Shown here piece after piece: positions 9,107 to 19,489 of a stretch of DNA of 60,652 bases. Below the pieces are notes generated by a model. The model was not told the DNA's origin. It did not search any database and saw nothing but the letters and a program-made list of their open reading frames with translations. The stretch's first letter is position 1. Each line of letters starts with the position of its first letter. The translations under genes and the position numbers were made by a program. The stretch is from assembly GCA_030765145.1 (NCBI GenBank), contig JAVCDA010000021.1:1-60652 (forward strand), given 5' to 3'. The DNA is from Candidatus Saelkia tenebricola. Lineage in GTDB: Bacteria; Omnitrophota; Gorgyraeia; Kaelpiales; Kaelpiaceae.

Positions 9107-9613
9107 ATGGTTTGTGATATTTGCGGGCAGACGGAAGCTACCGTACATTTGACAGAAATAATAAACGGTAAGGTTACAGAATTGCATTTATGTGAAGAAT
9201 GCGCTCGGGAAAAAGGTACTCAGATGGAACAGCATTTTGGTATATCCGATCTTCTGGCGGGCTTAGCAGATTTAAGTCCCGATGTGGAAATGAAACAGGA
9301 TGTTGTTTTAAAATGTAATAATTGCGGGATGAGTTACAAAGATTTTAAAAAAATAGGCAAATTTGGCTGCAGTCAATGTTATGAATCTTTCAGACAGCAT
9401 GTACCGGCTTTATTAAAAAGAGTGCATGGTTCTACTAAATACGTAGGAAAGGAACCTAATGCTGGAGAATATAAAGTAGTTAGGGATGAACTGCAGGAGT
9501 TAAGAAGTAAATTGCAAATTGCTATCGAAAAAGAAGAATACGAAAAAGCAGCTCAAATAAGAGATGAAATTCGTGAAATAGAAAGAGAGCGTGCTAAAGA
9601 TGAAGAAAAGTAA
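9107..9613 (+). CDS. mcsA: McsA, zinc-finger activator of the arginine kinase McsB
   Basis: A 168-residue protein with four CxxC pairs (CDIC, CEEC, CNNC, CSQC) making two zinc fingers in the N-terminal two thirds, and a C-terminal UVR helical hairpin (about residues 130-165, EEYEKAAQIRDEI). In Bacillus McsA activates McsB and delivers it to ClpC. A good GGAGG site precedes the ATG. It is followed directly by mcsB and clpC. The repressor gene ctsR, usually first in the Firmicute operon, is replaced here by ilvE. Confidence 0.93.
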   Translation: MVCDICGQTEATVHLTEIINGKVTELHLCEECAREKGTQMEQHFGISDLLAGLADLSPDVEMKQDVVLKCNNCGMSYKDFKKIGKFGCSQCYESFRQHVPALLKRVHGSTKYVGKEPNAGEYKVVRDELQELRSKLQIAIEKEEYEKAAQIRDEIREIERERAKDEEK

Positions 9614-10652
9614 TGTTGATATTTTATTAAATCAGCTGGGAGCATGGCTTCAGGGAACAGGTGAATATTCGGATATTGTTATTTCAAGCCGGATTAGATT
9701 TGCCAGAAATTTAAAGGGTTTTCCTTTCTATCACTGGGCAAGTGATAAAAAGAGAGAAGAAGTTTATTTTAAAGTCAAGGAAGCCATTGGAAACATTCCG
9801 GATTTCCAAAATGGAATTTGGATGGATATGGTAGAGTTAAATGAATTAGACAGGTATTTTTTACTTGAGAGGCATTTGATAAGCAAAGAGTTAACTGAAA
9901 AAGGTGCCCATAAGGCGTCTCTTATCGGGGACCGTGAAATTGTTTCTGTTATGGTGAACGAAGAGGACCATATCAGACTTCAGGTTTTAGAATCCGGGCT
10001 TTCTTTGCTTCAGGCAATAGATATAGCAAGAAGAATTGATAATGAACTAGCTCAAAAGTTAGATTATGCATTTTCTTATGAATGGGGGTATCTTACTGCT
10101 TGTCCCACTAATACAGGAACAGGCTTAAGGGCATCTGTAATGTTGCATTTGCCATTACTTGTTTTAACGAAACAAATAACAAATGTTATCAATACAATTG
10201 CAAAACTAAGTTTTACAACCCGTGGGTTTTATGGTGAAGGAACCGAGGCCAGCGGGAATTTCTTTCAAATTTCAAATCAAGTGACTTTAGGTAGGTCTGA
10301 GGAAGAAATTGTGGAAAATCTGCTTAAAGTTATATCTCAGGTAATAAATTATGAAAGGTCTGCTCGGGAGAAATTTTATAAACAGGAAAAACTGTCTTTG
10401 GAAGATCAAGTTTTCAGATCATATGGAATGTTGAAAAATTCCCGTGTTGTAACCAGCAAGGAGGCGATTGAACTTCTTTCGAATTTAAGAATGGGTATAG
10501 ATCTAGGTATTATTGATATTGATATAAAGCAGATGAATGAATTATTTCTTTTGATACAACCTGCTCATCTCCAGAAACTGGAGGGGAGGAAGTTGAATTC
10601 TAAGGAAAGGGATATAAAACGAGCAGAACTTATACGCAATAGAATAAAGTAG
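9600..10652 (+). CDS. mcsB: Protein arginine kinase McsB
   Basis: Phosphorylates arginines on damaged proteins, marking them for ClpC-ClpP. It is related to phosphagen kinases: SDIVISSRIRFARNL at the N terminus, the central ACPTNTGTGLRASVMLHLP, and FTTRGFYGEGTEASGNFFQ. About 350 residues, the normal McsB length. I prefer the ATG at 9600 (GAGAG about 11 bases upstream) to the GTG at 9591; either way it overlaps mcsA and is translationally coupled. Confidence 0.94.
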   Translation: MKKSNVDILLNQLGAWLQGTGEYSDIVISSRIRFARNLKGFPFYHWASDKKREEVYFKVKEAIGNIPDFQNGIWMDMVELNELDRYFLLERHLISKELTEKGAHKASLIGDREIVSVMVNEEDHIRLQVLESGLSLLQAIDIARRIDNELAQKLDYAFSYEWGYLTACPTNTGTGLRASVMLHLPLLVLTKQITNVINTIAKLSFTTRGFYGEGTEASGNFFQISNQVTLGRSEEEIVENLLKVISQVINYERSAREKFYKQEKLSLEDQVFRSYGMLKNSRVVTSKEAIELLSNLRMGIDLGIIDIDIKQMNELFLLIQPAHLQKLEGRKLNSKERDIKRAELIRNRIK

Positions 10653-10661
10653 GAGGGTGTT

Positions 10662-13109
10662 ATGAATATGTTTAATCGATTTACCGAACGAGCAAGAAAA
10701 GTGATTATTTTAGCAAAAGAGGAGGCTAAACGTTTTAATCATGATTATATTGGGACTGAGCATATACTCTTAGGATTGATAAGAGAAGGCGAAGGCGTGG
10801 CTGCGATTGTTTTAAAGAGTATAGAGTTGGATTTGAATCAGATTAGATTAGAAGTGGAAAAGATTGTTCAGCCTGGAGCTAAAACAGTTGTTTCAGGGGA
10901 TATTCCTTTTACTCCTCAGGCAAAAAAAGCAATAGAACTGGCAATGGATGAAGCAAATTCCTTGGGGCATAATTATATTGGAACAGAACACTTGCTTTTG
11001 GGGTTGATAAGAGAAGGCGAAGGTGTTGCAGCCCAAGTATTATTTAATCTGGGATTGGATGTTAATAAAGTTAGAGATGGTATTATGGATCTTTTAGGTT
11101 CTCCTTCCGGTAATGTCGGGGCGGGGAGTGTTTCGAGCGGTAAGAGTAAAACTCCAGCACTTGATGCTTTTGGAAGAGATTTAACTGCTTTAGCACGAGA
11201 AGGAAAACTTGACCCAGTAGTGGGCAGAAATAATGAACGGGAAAGGGTGATGCAAATATTATGCAGGAGAACTAAAAACAGTCCTGTGCTTTTGGGTGAA
11301 GCCGGTGTGGGTAAAACTGCAATTGTAGAAGGCTTGGCTCAGAAAATAATTATAGCAGATATTCCTGAGATTTTGAGAAACAAGAGAATTATTGCTTTGG
11401 ATTTAGCGCTTATGGTTGCAGGTACCAAATATAGGGGGCAGTTCGAAGAAAGAATAAAAGCAGTTATGAATGAAATAAAAAAATCTGAAAATATAATTTT
11501 GTTTGTAGACGAGCTTCATACTCTCGTTGGGGCTGGAGGTGCTGAGGGTGCAATAGATGCTTCCAATATTTTAAAACCGGCTTTAGCGCGGGGTGAAGTG
11601 CAGTGTATTGGTGCGACAACTTTGGATGAATATAGGAAGCATATTGAAAAGGATGCGGCATTAGAGAGAAGATTTCAGACAATTATGGTAGATCCTCCTA
11701 CGGTTGAAGAAACAATAGAAATTCTTAAAGGATTGAGGGATAGATATGAAGCACATCATAGGGTGAAATTTCCTGATGAAACTATAATTGCAGCTACAAA
11801 ACTTTCTGATAGATATATTACAGGTAGGTTCTTGCCTGATAAAGCAATAGATGTAATAGACGAAGCTGGAGCTAGAGCTCGGCTTTCGGTATTAACTATG
11901 CCGCCGGAGCTAAAAGATTTAGAAGAGCAGGTTGAGAATATAAAAAAGGAAAAAGATGCGGCGATAAAAGATCAGGATTTTGAACGAGCGGCTAAATTAA
12001 GAGACCAGGAGAAAGATACTAAAAATCAATTGGAAAGCGGTAAAAAGGAGTGGGAAAAAACAAAATGTGAAGAGTCTCCCATGATTGTTCCCGAAGATAT
12101 TGCGGTTATTGTTTCAAAATGGACTGGTATTCCGTTAATGAAGTTGGAAGAAACAGAGAGTGATAAACTTCTTAAAATTGAAGAAAAATTATCTAAGAGT
12201 GTTGTTGGCCAAGTAGAGGCAATTCATGCCATAGCACGTGCAATAAGAAGGTCGCGTGCCGGATTGAAAAATCCAAAACGTCCGATAGGAGCGTTTGTCT
12301 TTTTAGGACCAACTGGTGTAGGTAAGACGCTTTTAGCTCAAGTGTTAGCCGGGTTTTTATTTGGAGATGAAGATGCATTGGTACAGCTTGATATGTCAGA
12401 ATATATGGAAAAATTCAATGTTTCCCGTCTTGTAGGTGCACCACCAGGATATGTTGGATATGAAGAAGGCGGCCAATTAACAGAAAAAGTAAGGCGTAGA
12501 CCTTATTCGGTTGTGCTTTTAGATGAAATAGAAAAGGCCCATCCGGATGTTTTTAATATTCTGCTTCAGGTAATGGAAGAAGGTAGGCTTACTGACAGTT
12601 TTGGCAGGCGTGTTGATTTTAGAAATTCTGTTTTGATAATGACTTCTAATGTAGGCGCTTCTCTTTTAAAACAACAGGGTGCTATAGGTTTTGATACGAA
12701 GAGTACTAATAATGTAATGAATTATGATGTTATGAAAGAGAAATTGTTAGATGAGGTGAAAAAAACTTTTAAACCGGAATTCTTAAACCGTGTAGATGAT
12801 ATTATAGTTTTTCGTTCTCTGATGAAAGAGCACCTTGCTGATATTGTAAATATAGAGGTTGAAGAAGTTAATGATCGGGTTGAGGAACAGGGACTAACTT
12901 TGGATTTAACCCCAGAAGCAAAAGAGTTCTTAATTAATAAAGGATTTGATCCTGTTTTTGGAGCACGGCCTTTAAAAAGAACAATTCAAAGATATATTGA
13001 AGATCCATTAGCAGAGGATGTAATTGCTGGTAAATTTAAATCTGGGGATATTATAGTAATTAAAAAAGCAGCTCAAAAAGAAGAGCTGAGTTTTGAGAAG
13101 AAGGCATAA
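10662..13109 (+). CDS. clpC: ATP-dependent Clp protease ATP-binding subunit ClpC
   Basis: AAA+ unfoldase that feeds substrates to ClpP. The 815 residues hold two N-terminal Clp repeats (about 1-150; each ends [18 protein letters not shown] or close), AAA domain 1 with Walker A GEAGVGKT at about 212-219, a middle domain with a UVR-type motif (about 425-455, [12 protein letters not shown]), and AAA domain 2 with Walker A GPTGVGKT at about 549-556. The middle domain and the McsAB neighbours make it ClpC rather than ClpA or ClpB. AGGAGGG precedes the ATG. A terminator follows. Confidence 0.97.
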   Translation: MNMFNRFTERARKVIILAKEEAKRFNHDYIGTEHILLGLIREGEGVAAIVLKSIELDLNQIRLEVEKIVQPGAKTVVSGDIPFTPQAKKAIELAMDEANSLGHNYIGTEHLLLGLIREGEGVAAQVLFNLGLDVNKVRDGIMDLLGSPSGNVGAGSVSSGKSKTPALDAFGRDLTALAREGKLDPVVGRNNERERVMQILCRRTKNSPVLLGEAGVGKTAIVEGLAQKIIIADIPEILRNKRIIALDLALMVAGTKYRGQFEERIKAVMNEIKKSENIILFVDELHTLVGAGGAEGAIDASNILKPALARGEVQCIGATTLDEYRKHIEKDAALERRFQTIMVDPPTVEETIEILKGLRDRYEAHHRVKFPDETIIAATKLSDRYITGRFLPDKAIDVIDEAGARARLSVLTMPPELKDLEEQVENIKKEKDAAIKDQDFERAAKLRDQEKDTKNQLESGKKEWEKTKCEESPMIVPEDIAVIVSKWTGIPLMKLEETESDKLLKIEEKLSKSVVGQVEAIHAIARAIRRSRAGLKNPKRPIGAFVFLGPTGVGKTLLAQVLAGFLFGDEDALVQLDMSEYMEKFNVSRLVGAPPGYVGYEEGGQLTEKVRRRPYSVVLLDEIEKAHPDVFNILLQVMEEGRLTDSFGRRVDFRNSVLIMTSNVGASLLKQQGAIGFDTKSTNNVMNYDVMKEKLLDEVKKTFKPEFLNRVDDIIVFRSLMKEHLADIVNIEVEEVNDRVEEQGLTLDLTPEAKEFLINKGFDPVFGARPLKRTIQRYIEDPLAEDVIAGKFKSGDIIVIKKAAQKEELSFEKKA

Positions 13110-13162
13110 TTCTGCAGATTTAAATAGCTATATGAGTAGAGTTAATTTGTTGTAAAAAGCAT

Positions 13163-13199
13163 GCTTCTGATTATAAGTAAATCAGAAGCCAAATTTTTT
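13163..13199 (+). terminator. Rho-independent terminator after clpC
   Basis: A perfect 10-base stem, GCTTCTGATT (13163-13172) with AATCAGAAGC (13180-13189), a 7-base loop, then a run of six T at 13194-13199. It ends the lysS-to-clpC transcript just before the next ATG at 13204. Confidence 0.85.
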
Positions 13200-13203
13200 C
13201 TCA

Positions 13204-14877
13204 ATGCGTATATCAAAATTAAGAAAGAGGCGTTGGGAGTTATATTTAATTATTGCAACTATATTGCTTGTTTTTGCAGTGTTGTGTTTTTTTTCTTCTT
13301 TTTATTGTTCTGATTTTTTGGCGAATAAAATTTTAAATAGTTATTTAAAATCAGAAGATGTGCACTTGTCTGCTAAAAGATGCGGGTTTTCTTTTAAAAA
13401 TGGTATTATATTTAGAAGGATTTCTTTGACTAATAAAGAAAGTAGTATTTCTGCTCAAAGTTTTTCTTTAAATAAAGACGGAGAATCAACAGTTGTAATG
13501 ATAGAAGGTGCGGCTATTGATATTGCTTTACTTGGAGGCAAAATGTTTTATGAAGAAGATAAAATATCTAAAGCAGGTTCTGTAAAAATCGGTTTGAAAA
13601 ATGTTGAATTAAAATCTAGAGACAGTAGTTTGTTTAAAATAGAGAAAGGATTTATTCTCTTAGGTAAAAACGAGGTGAATTGGGATATGCGGATGAATTA
13701 CAAATTTATTAGCATAGATTCTAAAGGATTTGTATCCTTATCCAATAAAACTTGTTTGTTTTTCTTTGATGCTGATTCTTTGAGTGTTTCTTTGATGGGA
13801 GAGTATGATTTTAATACACAAGTTATAAATAGCAAGTTGTTTTTTAAAGGTAAGCCCTATGTTCTTAGCACTGATTTGTTGTTTGATCGGGGAAGTATTG
13901 CTTTGAAAGATATTATATTTGAGAAATTTCTAATACCAGGTCCGATAAATGCAACAGTTTTAGGTGGCATAGCATCTAACTGGTCAATTCAAGGAACGGA
14001 GAATGTATCCCGAGGTGATTTTGGATTTGAGGATAAAGAGAATCATCTAAAATTTTATCTTAGGGTGTTAAAAGCACATTTGGGTAATTATGAATTAATT
14101 ACGAATCTTTATCTAGATTATGTAAAAACTGAGAGAGCATTAAGCTTCCATTCTCGGGGTACGGTATTAAATAATCAACCTTTTCCGGAGTTGGATTTTG
14201 CGATAAAATTTTTAGACGAAGGTGTTTTATTGGAAAATTTTAATTATCAAGGTGGGTTAAGTCTTAGTGGTTATTGGGATTATGGAGTAGTTTTAACTGG
14301 GAAATGCAAATTTGAAAATTTCGATATTTATAAACTTATTAAACTCATTACGCCTCTTTATTCTCGTTATTTTAATGTAGCAAGCATAAATGGTGAAGCA
14401 AGTTATTTTTCTTATAATGCTACAAAGTTAGCTAAATTATCGTTAGAGCTTTCTGAGGGAAGAATTTGGGATGTTGTTTTTGATAGTGGTAGAATCGAGT
14501 TAATAGGTAATTCCAAAATATTGGAATTTGTTGATTCTGAACTGGTGATTGACGGGGAGTCTTTGATGTTCGAAGGGTATATGGATATTTCTAAGTTTCC
14601 TGATGCGGATATGTGGAAGGATGTTTTCTTGGTCCCTGGTTCATCTTCTTTGTTGTGGAATAAGGCGGATTTTGAGGATAGTTTTGGAGGAAGGAAGCTG
14701 TCATTAGGAGCAAATTTAAAAGAGAATGTTAAATTGGATTATAATGTAGAATTTTCTGATCAAGAAAATTACAATAAAAACGAGATTTCTTTGAAAATAA
14801 TAGGTAAACAGAATTTGAAATTGCGCTTAAGAGAAGATGAAGAGATAATGGGTATAGAAAAAACAATCGAATTTTAA
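13204..14877 (+). CDS. Putative AsmA/TamB-like envelope protein next to mla
   Basis: A 557-residue protein with an N-terminal membrane anchor (about residues 12-35) and a long, probably beta-rich body of short alternating polar and hydrophobic strands with no catalytic motif. This is the look of AsmA/TamB/DUF3971-type proteins, which bridge the periplasm and carry lipids; I see no diagnostic motif, so the call is by architecture. It stands seven bases before mlaE, so a role in lipid transport with MlaEFD is a fair inference. The ATG at 13204 follows the clpC terminator almost directly and has no clear ribosome-binding site. Confidence 0.5.
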   Translation: MRISKLRKRRWELYLIIATILLVFAVLCFFSSFYCSDFLANKILNSYLKSEDVHLSAKRCGFSFKNGIIFRRISLTNKESSISAQSFSLNKDGESTVVMIEGAAIDIALLGGKMFYEEDKISKAGSVKIGLKNVELKSRDSSLFKIEKGFILLGKNEVNWDMRMNYKFISIDSKGFVSLSNKTCLFFFDADSLSVSLMGEYDFNTQVINSKLFFKGKPYVLSTDLLFDRGSIALKDIIFEKFLIPGPINATVLGGIASNWSIQGTENVSRGDFGFEDKENHLKFYLRVLKAHLGNYELITNLYLDYVKTERALSFHSRGTVLNNQPFPELDFAIKFLDEGVLLENFNYQGGLSLSGYWDYGVVLTGKCKFENFDIYKLIKLITPLYSRYFNVASINGEASYFSYNATKLAKLSLELSEGRIWDVVFDSGRIELIGNSKILEFVDSELVIDGESLMFEGYMDISKFPDADMWKDVFLVPGSSSLLWNKADFEDSFGGRKLSLGANLKENVKLDYNVEFSDQENYNKNEISLKIIGKQNLKLRLREDEEIMGIEKTIEF

Positions 14878-14884
14878 TGCTGTT

Positions 14885-15643
14885 ATGAAAAAAAGTATAG
14901 ATAATTTTTTATATTATATCGGAAGAATTACAATGCTCCTGGGGCATATAATTTATCTTCTGTTTACAAAAAAACCAAGATTTGCTCTTTTATATAGACA
15001 GCTTGTAAAAATTGGGTTGGAAAGTTTTCCGATAGTATTTTTAACTTCTATTTTTATCGGGATAGTAATTGCTTTACAAAGTGCTTATCAGATGCAGAAA
15101 CTTTCAGCAGAGATTTATATTGCTTCCCTAGTTGCGCTTTCTGTTGTAAGAGAGTTAGGACCTGTAATTACAGGTCTTGTAGTTGCTGGACGAGTTGGCG
15201 CTTCAGTTTCGGCGGAATTAGGGACTATGAAAGTAACAGAGCAGATAGATGCAATGGAAGTAATGGCTACAGATTCTGTGCAATACTTGGTAATTCCACG
15301 TTTTTTAGCACTTCTTATAATGCTGCCTCTATTAACTGTTTATGCTGATATTATTGGTATTTTTGGAGGGTTTTTAATTGGTGTTACCAAGCTTGGTATA
15401 GGTGCTACGCAGTATTTAAGACTGACTTTTGAAGCTTTATCCATGAAGGATATTTATAGTGGGTTTACAAAACCGATTATTTTTGCAATTATTATAGCTT
15501 TGATTTCATCCCAGGAAGGATTTATGGCCCGAGGGGGTGCAGAAGGTGTCGGTAAGGCTACGACACGAACAGTTGTAAATACATTTATTTTAATTATTAC
15601 AGCAGATTGTCTTATAACTGCATTGTATTACTTTGTATTATGA
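14885..15643 (+). CDS. mlaE: Mla-type lipid ABC transporter permease MlaE
   Basis: Permease of the MCE lipid transporter of the inner membrane, which moves phospholipids between membranes. The 252 residues show the MlaE family core: SIFIGIVIALQSAYQM, VRELGPVITGLVVAGRVG and AELGTMKVTEQIDAMEVM, with five to six hydrophobic segments. It is followed by mlaF with a 4-base overlap and by mlaD. Genes for MlaA, MlaB and MlaC are not in this window. Confidence 0.95.
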   Translation: MKKSIDNFLYYIGRITMLLGHIIYLLFTKKPRFALLYRQLVKIGLESFPIVFLTSIFIGIVIALQSAYQMQKLSAEIYIASLVALSVVRELGPVITGLVVAGRVGASVSAELGTMKVTEQIDAMEVMATDSVQYLVIPRFLALLIMLPLLTVYADIIGIFGGFLIGVTKLGIGATQYLRLTFEALSMKDIYSGFTKPIIFAIIIALISSQEGFMARGGAEGVGKATTRTVVNTFILIITADCLITALYYFVL

Positions 15644-16386
15644 TGATAAGGGTACTTAATCTCTGGAAAAAATTTGATGATTTAGAAGTTTTGCGTGGAT
15701 GTAATCTTGAAATAAAAGAAAACGAAACTTTTGTCATTATTGGCCGAAGTGGTTCTGGTAAGAGTGTTTTTTTAAAGCTTTTGGTTGATCTCTTGAGGCT
15801 GGATGAAGGCGGGATTTATATTGAAGGTGAGGAGATAACAAAGTTGAATAAAGATGGCCTGCATGATATGAGAATGAAGTTTGGATTGGTTTTTCAGGGG
15901 TCTGCTCTTTTCGATTCTTTAAATATTTATGAAAATGTTAGTTTTGGATTGATCGAGCATACTGATTTAAATGCGGATTTAATTCAAGAAAGAGTAACTC
16001 AATGTCTTGAATTGGTTGGCTTAAGAGGTGTTGAATCTAAAATGCCTGCTGAATTGAGCGGTGGGATGAGAAAACGTGTTGCTATTGCTCGCGCCATTGT
16101 TTTAAATCCCAGGATAATTTTGTATGATGAACCTACTGCGGGATTAGATCCTGTTGGGGCGACATCAATAAACAACTTGATTAAAAGGTTGAAAAATGAA
16201 ATCAATGCAACATCTATTGTTGTGACTCATGATATGAACAGTGCTTACTTTATTGCTGATAGAATTGGAATGTTATATGATGGAAAAATTATTCAGATTG
16301 GGACTCCCCAAGAGATTAAAAGCTCTATTAACCCGATAGTAAAACAGTTTGTTTCCGGGGATTTTGCTGGTCCGATAAAAGTATAG
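15640..16386 (+). CDS. mlaF: Mla-type lipid ABC transporter ATPase MlaF
   Basis: ATPase of the MCE transporter. About 248 residues from the ATG at 15640, which overlaps the mlaE stop (ATGA); the frame extends further upstream but only within mlaE. It carries Walker A GRSGSGKS, Q-loop VFQGSALFDSL, signature LSGGMRKRVAIARA, Walker B ILYDEPTAGLDP and switch VVTHDM. The SGGMRKR variant is characteristic of MlaF/Ttg2A. Confidence 0.95.
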   Translation: MMIRVLNLWKKFDDLEVLRGCNLEIKENETFVIIGRSGSGKSVFLKLLVDLLRLDEGGIYIEGEEITKLNKDGLHDMRMKFGLVFQGSALFDSLNIYENVSFGLIEHTDLNADLIQERVTQCLELVGLRGVESKMPAELSGGMRKRVAIARAIVLNPRIILYDEPTAGLDPVGATSINNLIKRLKNEINATSIVVTHDMNSAYFIADRIGMLYDGKIIQIGTPQEIKSSINPIVKQFVSGDFAGPIKV

Positions 16387-16398
16387 GAGGATTGAGAG

Positions 16399-17181
16399 AT
16401 GGAGTATTGGAGAAATAGTGAGTGGAGATTAGGACTTTTCATTGCTTGCGGCCTGGTTCTTTTCGGAGCTTTAGTTTTTACAATAAGTAATTTGACATTT
16501 TTCGATAGAGGCTATGAGGTGAGAGTTCTTTTTAGATTTGCCAGTGGTGTTGAGGAAGGAGCGCCGGTAAGGCTTGCTGGGGTAAAAGTTGGAGAAGTTA
16601 AAAATGTAAAAATAGTTTATGATTTTGAAGATGAATATCCACTTGTTGAAGTACATTTAAATATTCAAGAAAATGTCCGTATCAGGCAAGACGCCAGTAT
16701 TTTAATAAGCACTTTGGGTCTTCTGGGTGAAAAATATGTTGAAATTTTACCGGGGACTAAAGAAAAGCCTTTAATTGAGAGTAGAGATATTGTAATAGGA
16801 TATGATACTGTTCCTCTTGCGAAATTGTCTGATTTAGGATATCAAATTGCTTTAAAATTAGATCAAACGATAGATGTTTTAAGGGAAATATTTGTCGAAG
16901 AAGAACAGAAGAAAGATATCAAAATTACTTTGAATAATATTAAAGATTTAAGCGCCAATTTAAATAATTTGGTTCTTGAAACAGATGTGGTTATGAAAAG
17001 AATCAATAGAGGCGAGGGTACGCTTGGACAGTTGATTAGTGAGGAAGAATTATATGATGATTTTCTGGCGTTTGTAAAAGATATTAAGAGAAATCCCTGG
17101 AAACTACTACGCAAAACCAAAAGTTCTAATCAAGATGATGTAGATGAAAATGGGAACAAAGGATATCTTTATTCTCAATAG
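16399..17181 (+). CDS. mlaD: MCE-domain protein MlaD
   Basis: Substrate-binding subunit of the Mla transporter, anchored in the inner membrane and exposed to the periplasm. The 260 residues have an N-terminal helix (about 12-34), one MCE domain (about 40-120: GVEEGAPVRLAGVKVGEVKNV, STLGLLGEKYVEI), and a C-terminal helical tail with heptad-like spacing ending in GEGTLGQLI. AGGAGG lies upstream of the ATG. A single MCE domain fits MlaD rather than the multi-MCE PqiB or YebT. Confidence 0.94.
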   Translation: MEYWRNSEWRLGLFIACGLVLFGALVFTISNLTFFDRGYEVRVLFRFASGVEEGAPVRLAGVKVGEVKNVKIVYDFEDEYPLVEVHLNIQENVRIRQDASILISTLGLLGEKYVEILPGTKEKPLIESRDIVIGYDTVPLAKLSDLGYQIALKLDQTIDVLREIFVEEEQKKDIKITLNNIKDLSANLNNLVLETDVVMKRINRGEGTLGQLISEEELYDDFLAFVKDIKRNPWKLLRKTKSSNQDDVDENGNKGYLYSQ

Positions 17182-17184
17182 AAT

Positions 17185-18528
17185 ATGAAAAGACAATCGA
17201 TATTTGTATGTCAGAATTGTGGTTATCAGTCAATGGGGTTTTTAGGCCGTTGCCCTGAATGTGATACGTGGGATTCTATGTTGGAAGAAGTTAAAGAGGA
17301 TCAATCTCGGGGTTGTGGAGTTTCTAGTCCTGCTCAACCTATAGGTGCAATTGAAATTAAAGATCAAGAGCGGGTTACAACAGAGTGTGGTGAATTTGAT
17401 TTGGTGTTAGGAGGAGGTGTTGTTGCGGGTTCTGTTGTTCTTTTAGGAGGAAAACCCGGAATCGGAAAATCTACAGTGATGCTTCAGGTGGCTTTTGATC
17501 TTGCAAAAAAGGGGCATGTTATACTGTATGTTTCCGGAGAGGAGTCTTTAGCTCAGATAAAAATGCGGGCTAATAGGCTAGGTGTAAATGATGAGCCTAA
17601 TTTATACCTTCTTTCGGAAACTAATTTTGAAGTTATAAAGTCGGCAATAGAATCTATAAGGCCCAAGTATTTGATTATAGATTCTATCCAGGTGGTTTAT
17701 GATCCCGTGCTTTCTTCTTCTCCCGGGACCATAAGTCAGGTGAAAGAATGTGCTCGTAAATTATCCAGGATTGCTAAAGAAAATACTATCTCAACGTTTT
17801 TAATCGGACATGTGACTAAAGAAGGTTCCCTGGCAGGGCCTATGGTTTTAGAGCATATCGTGGATACTGTATTGTATTTTGAAGGGGAAAGCTTCCTGTC
17901 TCATAGGATATTGAGGGCTGTAAAAAACAGGTTTGGTTCGACTAATGAAATAGGATTATTTGAAATGTCTGAAGGCGGTCTCAAGGAAGTTAAAAATCCA
18001 TCTTCTCTATTCCTTCTTGATGAAGGGGAGCAAGTAGCCGGGAATGTTATAGTTTCGACATTGGAGGGGACAAGACCGCTTTTAGTCCAAATTCAGGCGT
18101 TAGTTGCAAAATCTTATTTAGGTATACCTTTGAGGCGTACGATTGGTCTTGACCATAACAGGGTGTCTCTTTTAACCGCTGTCTTAGAAAGGAGGGGAAA
18201 ATTCGGACTTTATAATCAGGATATTTATGTAAATGTAGTTGGAGGTTTAAAGATTAATGAACCTGCGGTAGATTTAGGTGTTGTGCTTACACTGGCGTCT
18301 TCTTTAAAAAATTCATCTCTAGATCATGATTTGGTTGTTTTTGGAGAAGTCGGATTAGCAGGAGAAGTTCGCAAGGTAAATTTTGCTGAAAAAAGAATTA
18401 GAGAAGCCATTAAGCTAGGGTTTAAAACCTGTATGGTGCCTTGTGGAAATTTATTGGAAAAAAGTAAGTTAAGTATTAAAATAATCGAGGTTTCTAATAT
18501 AAGAGAAGCTTTACAAATATTGGAGTGA
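17185..18528 (+). CDS. radA: DNA repair protein RadA
   Basis: RecA-like ATPase that promotes branch migration during recombination repair. The 447 residues contain the N-terminal zinc finger (CQNC...CPEC, about 9-26), Walker A GGKPGIGKST, the RadA-specific KNRFGS, and a C-terminal Lon-protease-like domain (about 300-440) that lacks protease activity in the family. It begins four bases after mlaD. In Bacillus radA follows clpC directly; here four envelope genes lie between them. Confidence 0.96.
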   Translation: MKRQSIFVCQNCGYQSMGFLGRCPECDTWDSMLEEVKEDQSRGCGVSSPAQPIGAIEIKDQERVTTECGEFDLVLGGGVVAGSVVLLGGKPGIGKSTVMLQVAFDLAKKGHVILYVSGEESLAQIKMRANRLGVNDEPNLYLLSETNFEVIKSAIESIRPKYLIIDSIQVVYDPVLSSSPGTISQVKECARKLSRIAKENTISTFLIGHVTKEGSLAGPMVLEHIVDTVLYFEGESFLSHRILRAVKNRFGSTNEIGLFEMSEGGLKEVKNPSSLFLLDEGEQVAGNVIVSTLEGTRPLLVQIQALVAKSYLGIPLRRTIGLDHNRVSLLTAVLERRGKFGLYNQDIYVNVVGGLKINEPAVDLGVVLTLASSLKNSSLDHDLVVFGEVGLAGEVRKVNFAEKRIREAIKLGFKTCMVPCGNLLEKSKLSIKIIEVSNIREALQILE

Positions 18529-18531
18529 AAT

Positions 18532-19488
18532 ATGAAAATAATACGTGTTTTATTTTTAGTAAGTGTTTTTCTGGCCAGTTATTTAATGTTTAATCAACGT
18601 TGGGCTGATAGCCCGCATATGGTGCTTGTGATATTTGCTGCATTAGGAGGTGGATTTTTACTTTTGGAATATTTAACATCAAAATTTAATATTGCGTATC
18701 TGATTTCCCTTATAACAGCGCTTTTGTTTGCAATTTTGTTGTCTTTACTGGTTGTTTATATAGTGTCATTTTTAAAATTAAACATATCTCCCCGTGTTGT
18801 TTTGTTGTTTTCTTTTCTGGGATTTTTTTATCTATTTTTTGCAGCAGCATTTAGATTGACGGAAGCAAAGTATATTGCTTCTCCAAAAGGAAAAAATGAA
18901 CTGATTGTTGTTGATACATCATCCATTATAGATGGAAGGATAGCAGACCTTTGTGCCACTCGTTTTGTATCAGCTCGTTTGGTAATTCCCAAATTTGTTC
19001 TTAAAGAGTTGCAGCAGATAGCCGATTCTCATGACCCGTTAAAGAGAACCCGTGGCAGGCGTGGTCTGGATATCTTAAACAAAATGAGAAAGACGAAGAT
19101 TGAGATTGTGATAGATGAGCATGATTTCCCGGAAATAAAAGAGGTTGATACCAAGATTGTTCAGTTAGCCAAGTTTTATAACGCTGCTATTCTAACTACT
19201 GATTATAATCTTAATAAAGTTGCGGAATTACAGGGTGTGGTGGTTTTGAATGTAAACGATCTTGCCAACGCTTTAAAGCCAGTGGTGTTGCCTGGTGAAA
19301 ACATGAAAATAAAAGTTGTTAAGGAAGGTAAGGAGCAGAAGCAGGGTATTGGATATTTGGATGATGGGACTATGGTTGTTGTAGAAGAAGCGAAGCATTT
19401 GATGGGCAATGTTTTGAATGTTGTGGTTACCAGCGTTCTTCAAACTTCAGCGGGCAGAATTATATTTACCAAAAAGGCAAAGCGTTAA
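18532..19488 (+). CDS. PIN-TRAM domain membrane protein (YacL family)
   Basis: A 318-residue protein with four N-terminal transmembrane helices (about residues 5-112), a PIN nuclease-fold domain (about 125-240, starting [15 protein letters not shown] with acidic residues DTS and TTDYN) and a C-terminal TRAM domain (about 255-315, [14 protein letters not shown]). The architecture equals Bacillus YacL, also found between radA and ispD. PIN acidic residues suggest RNase activity and TRAM suggests RNA binding, but the cellular role is not established. Confidence 0.92.
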   Translation: MKIIRVLFLVSVFLASYLMFNQRWADSPHMVLVIFAALGGGFLLLEYLTSKFNIAYLISLITALLFAILLSLLVVYIVSFLKLNISPRVVLLFSFLGFFYLFFAAAFRLTEAKYIASPKGKNELIVVDTSSIIDGRIADLCATRFVSARLVIPKFVLKELQQIADSHDPLKRTRGRRGLDILNKMRKTKIEIVIDEHDFPEIKEVDTKIVQLAKFYNAAILTTDYNLNKVAELQGVVVLNVNDLANALKPVVLPGENMKIKVVKEGKEQKQGIGYLDDGTMVVVEEAKHLMGNVLNVVVTSVLQTSAGRIIFTKKAKR

Positions 19489-19489
19489 A

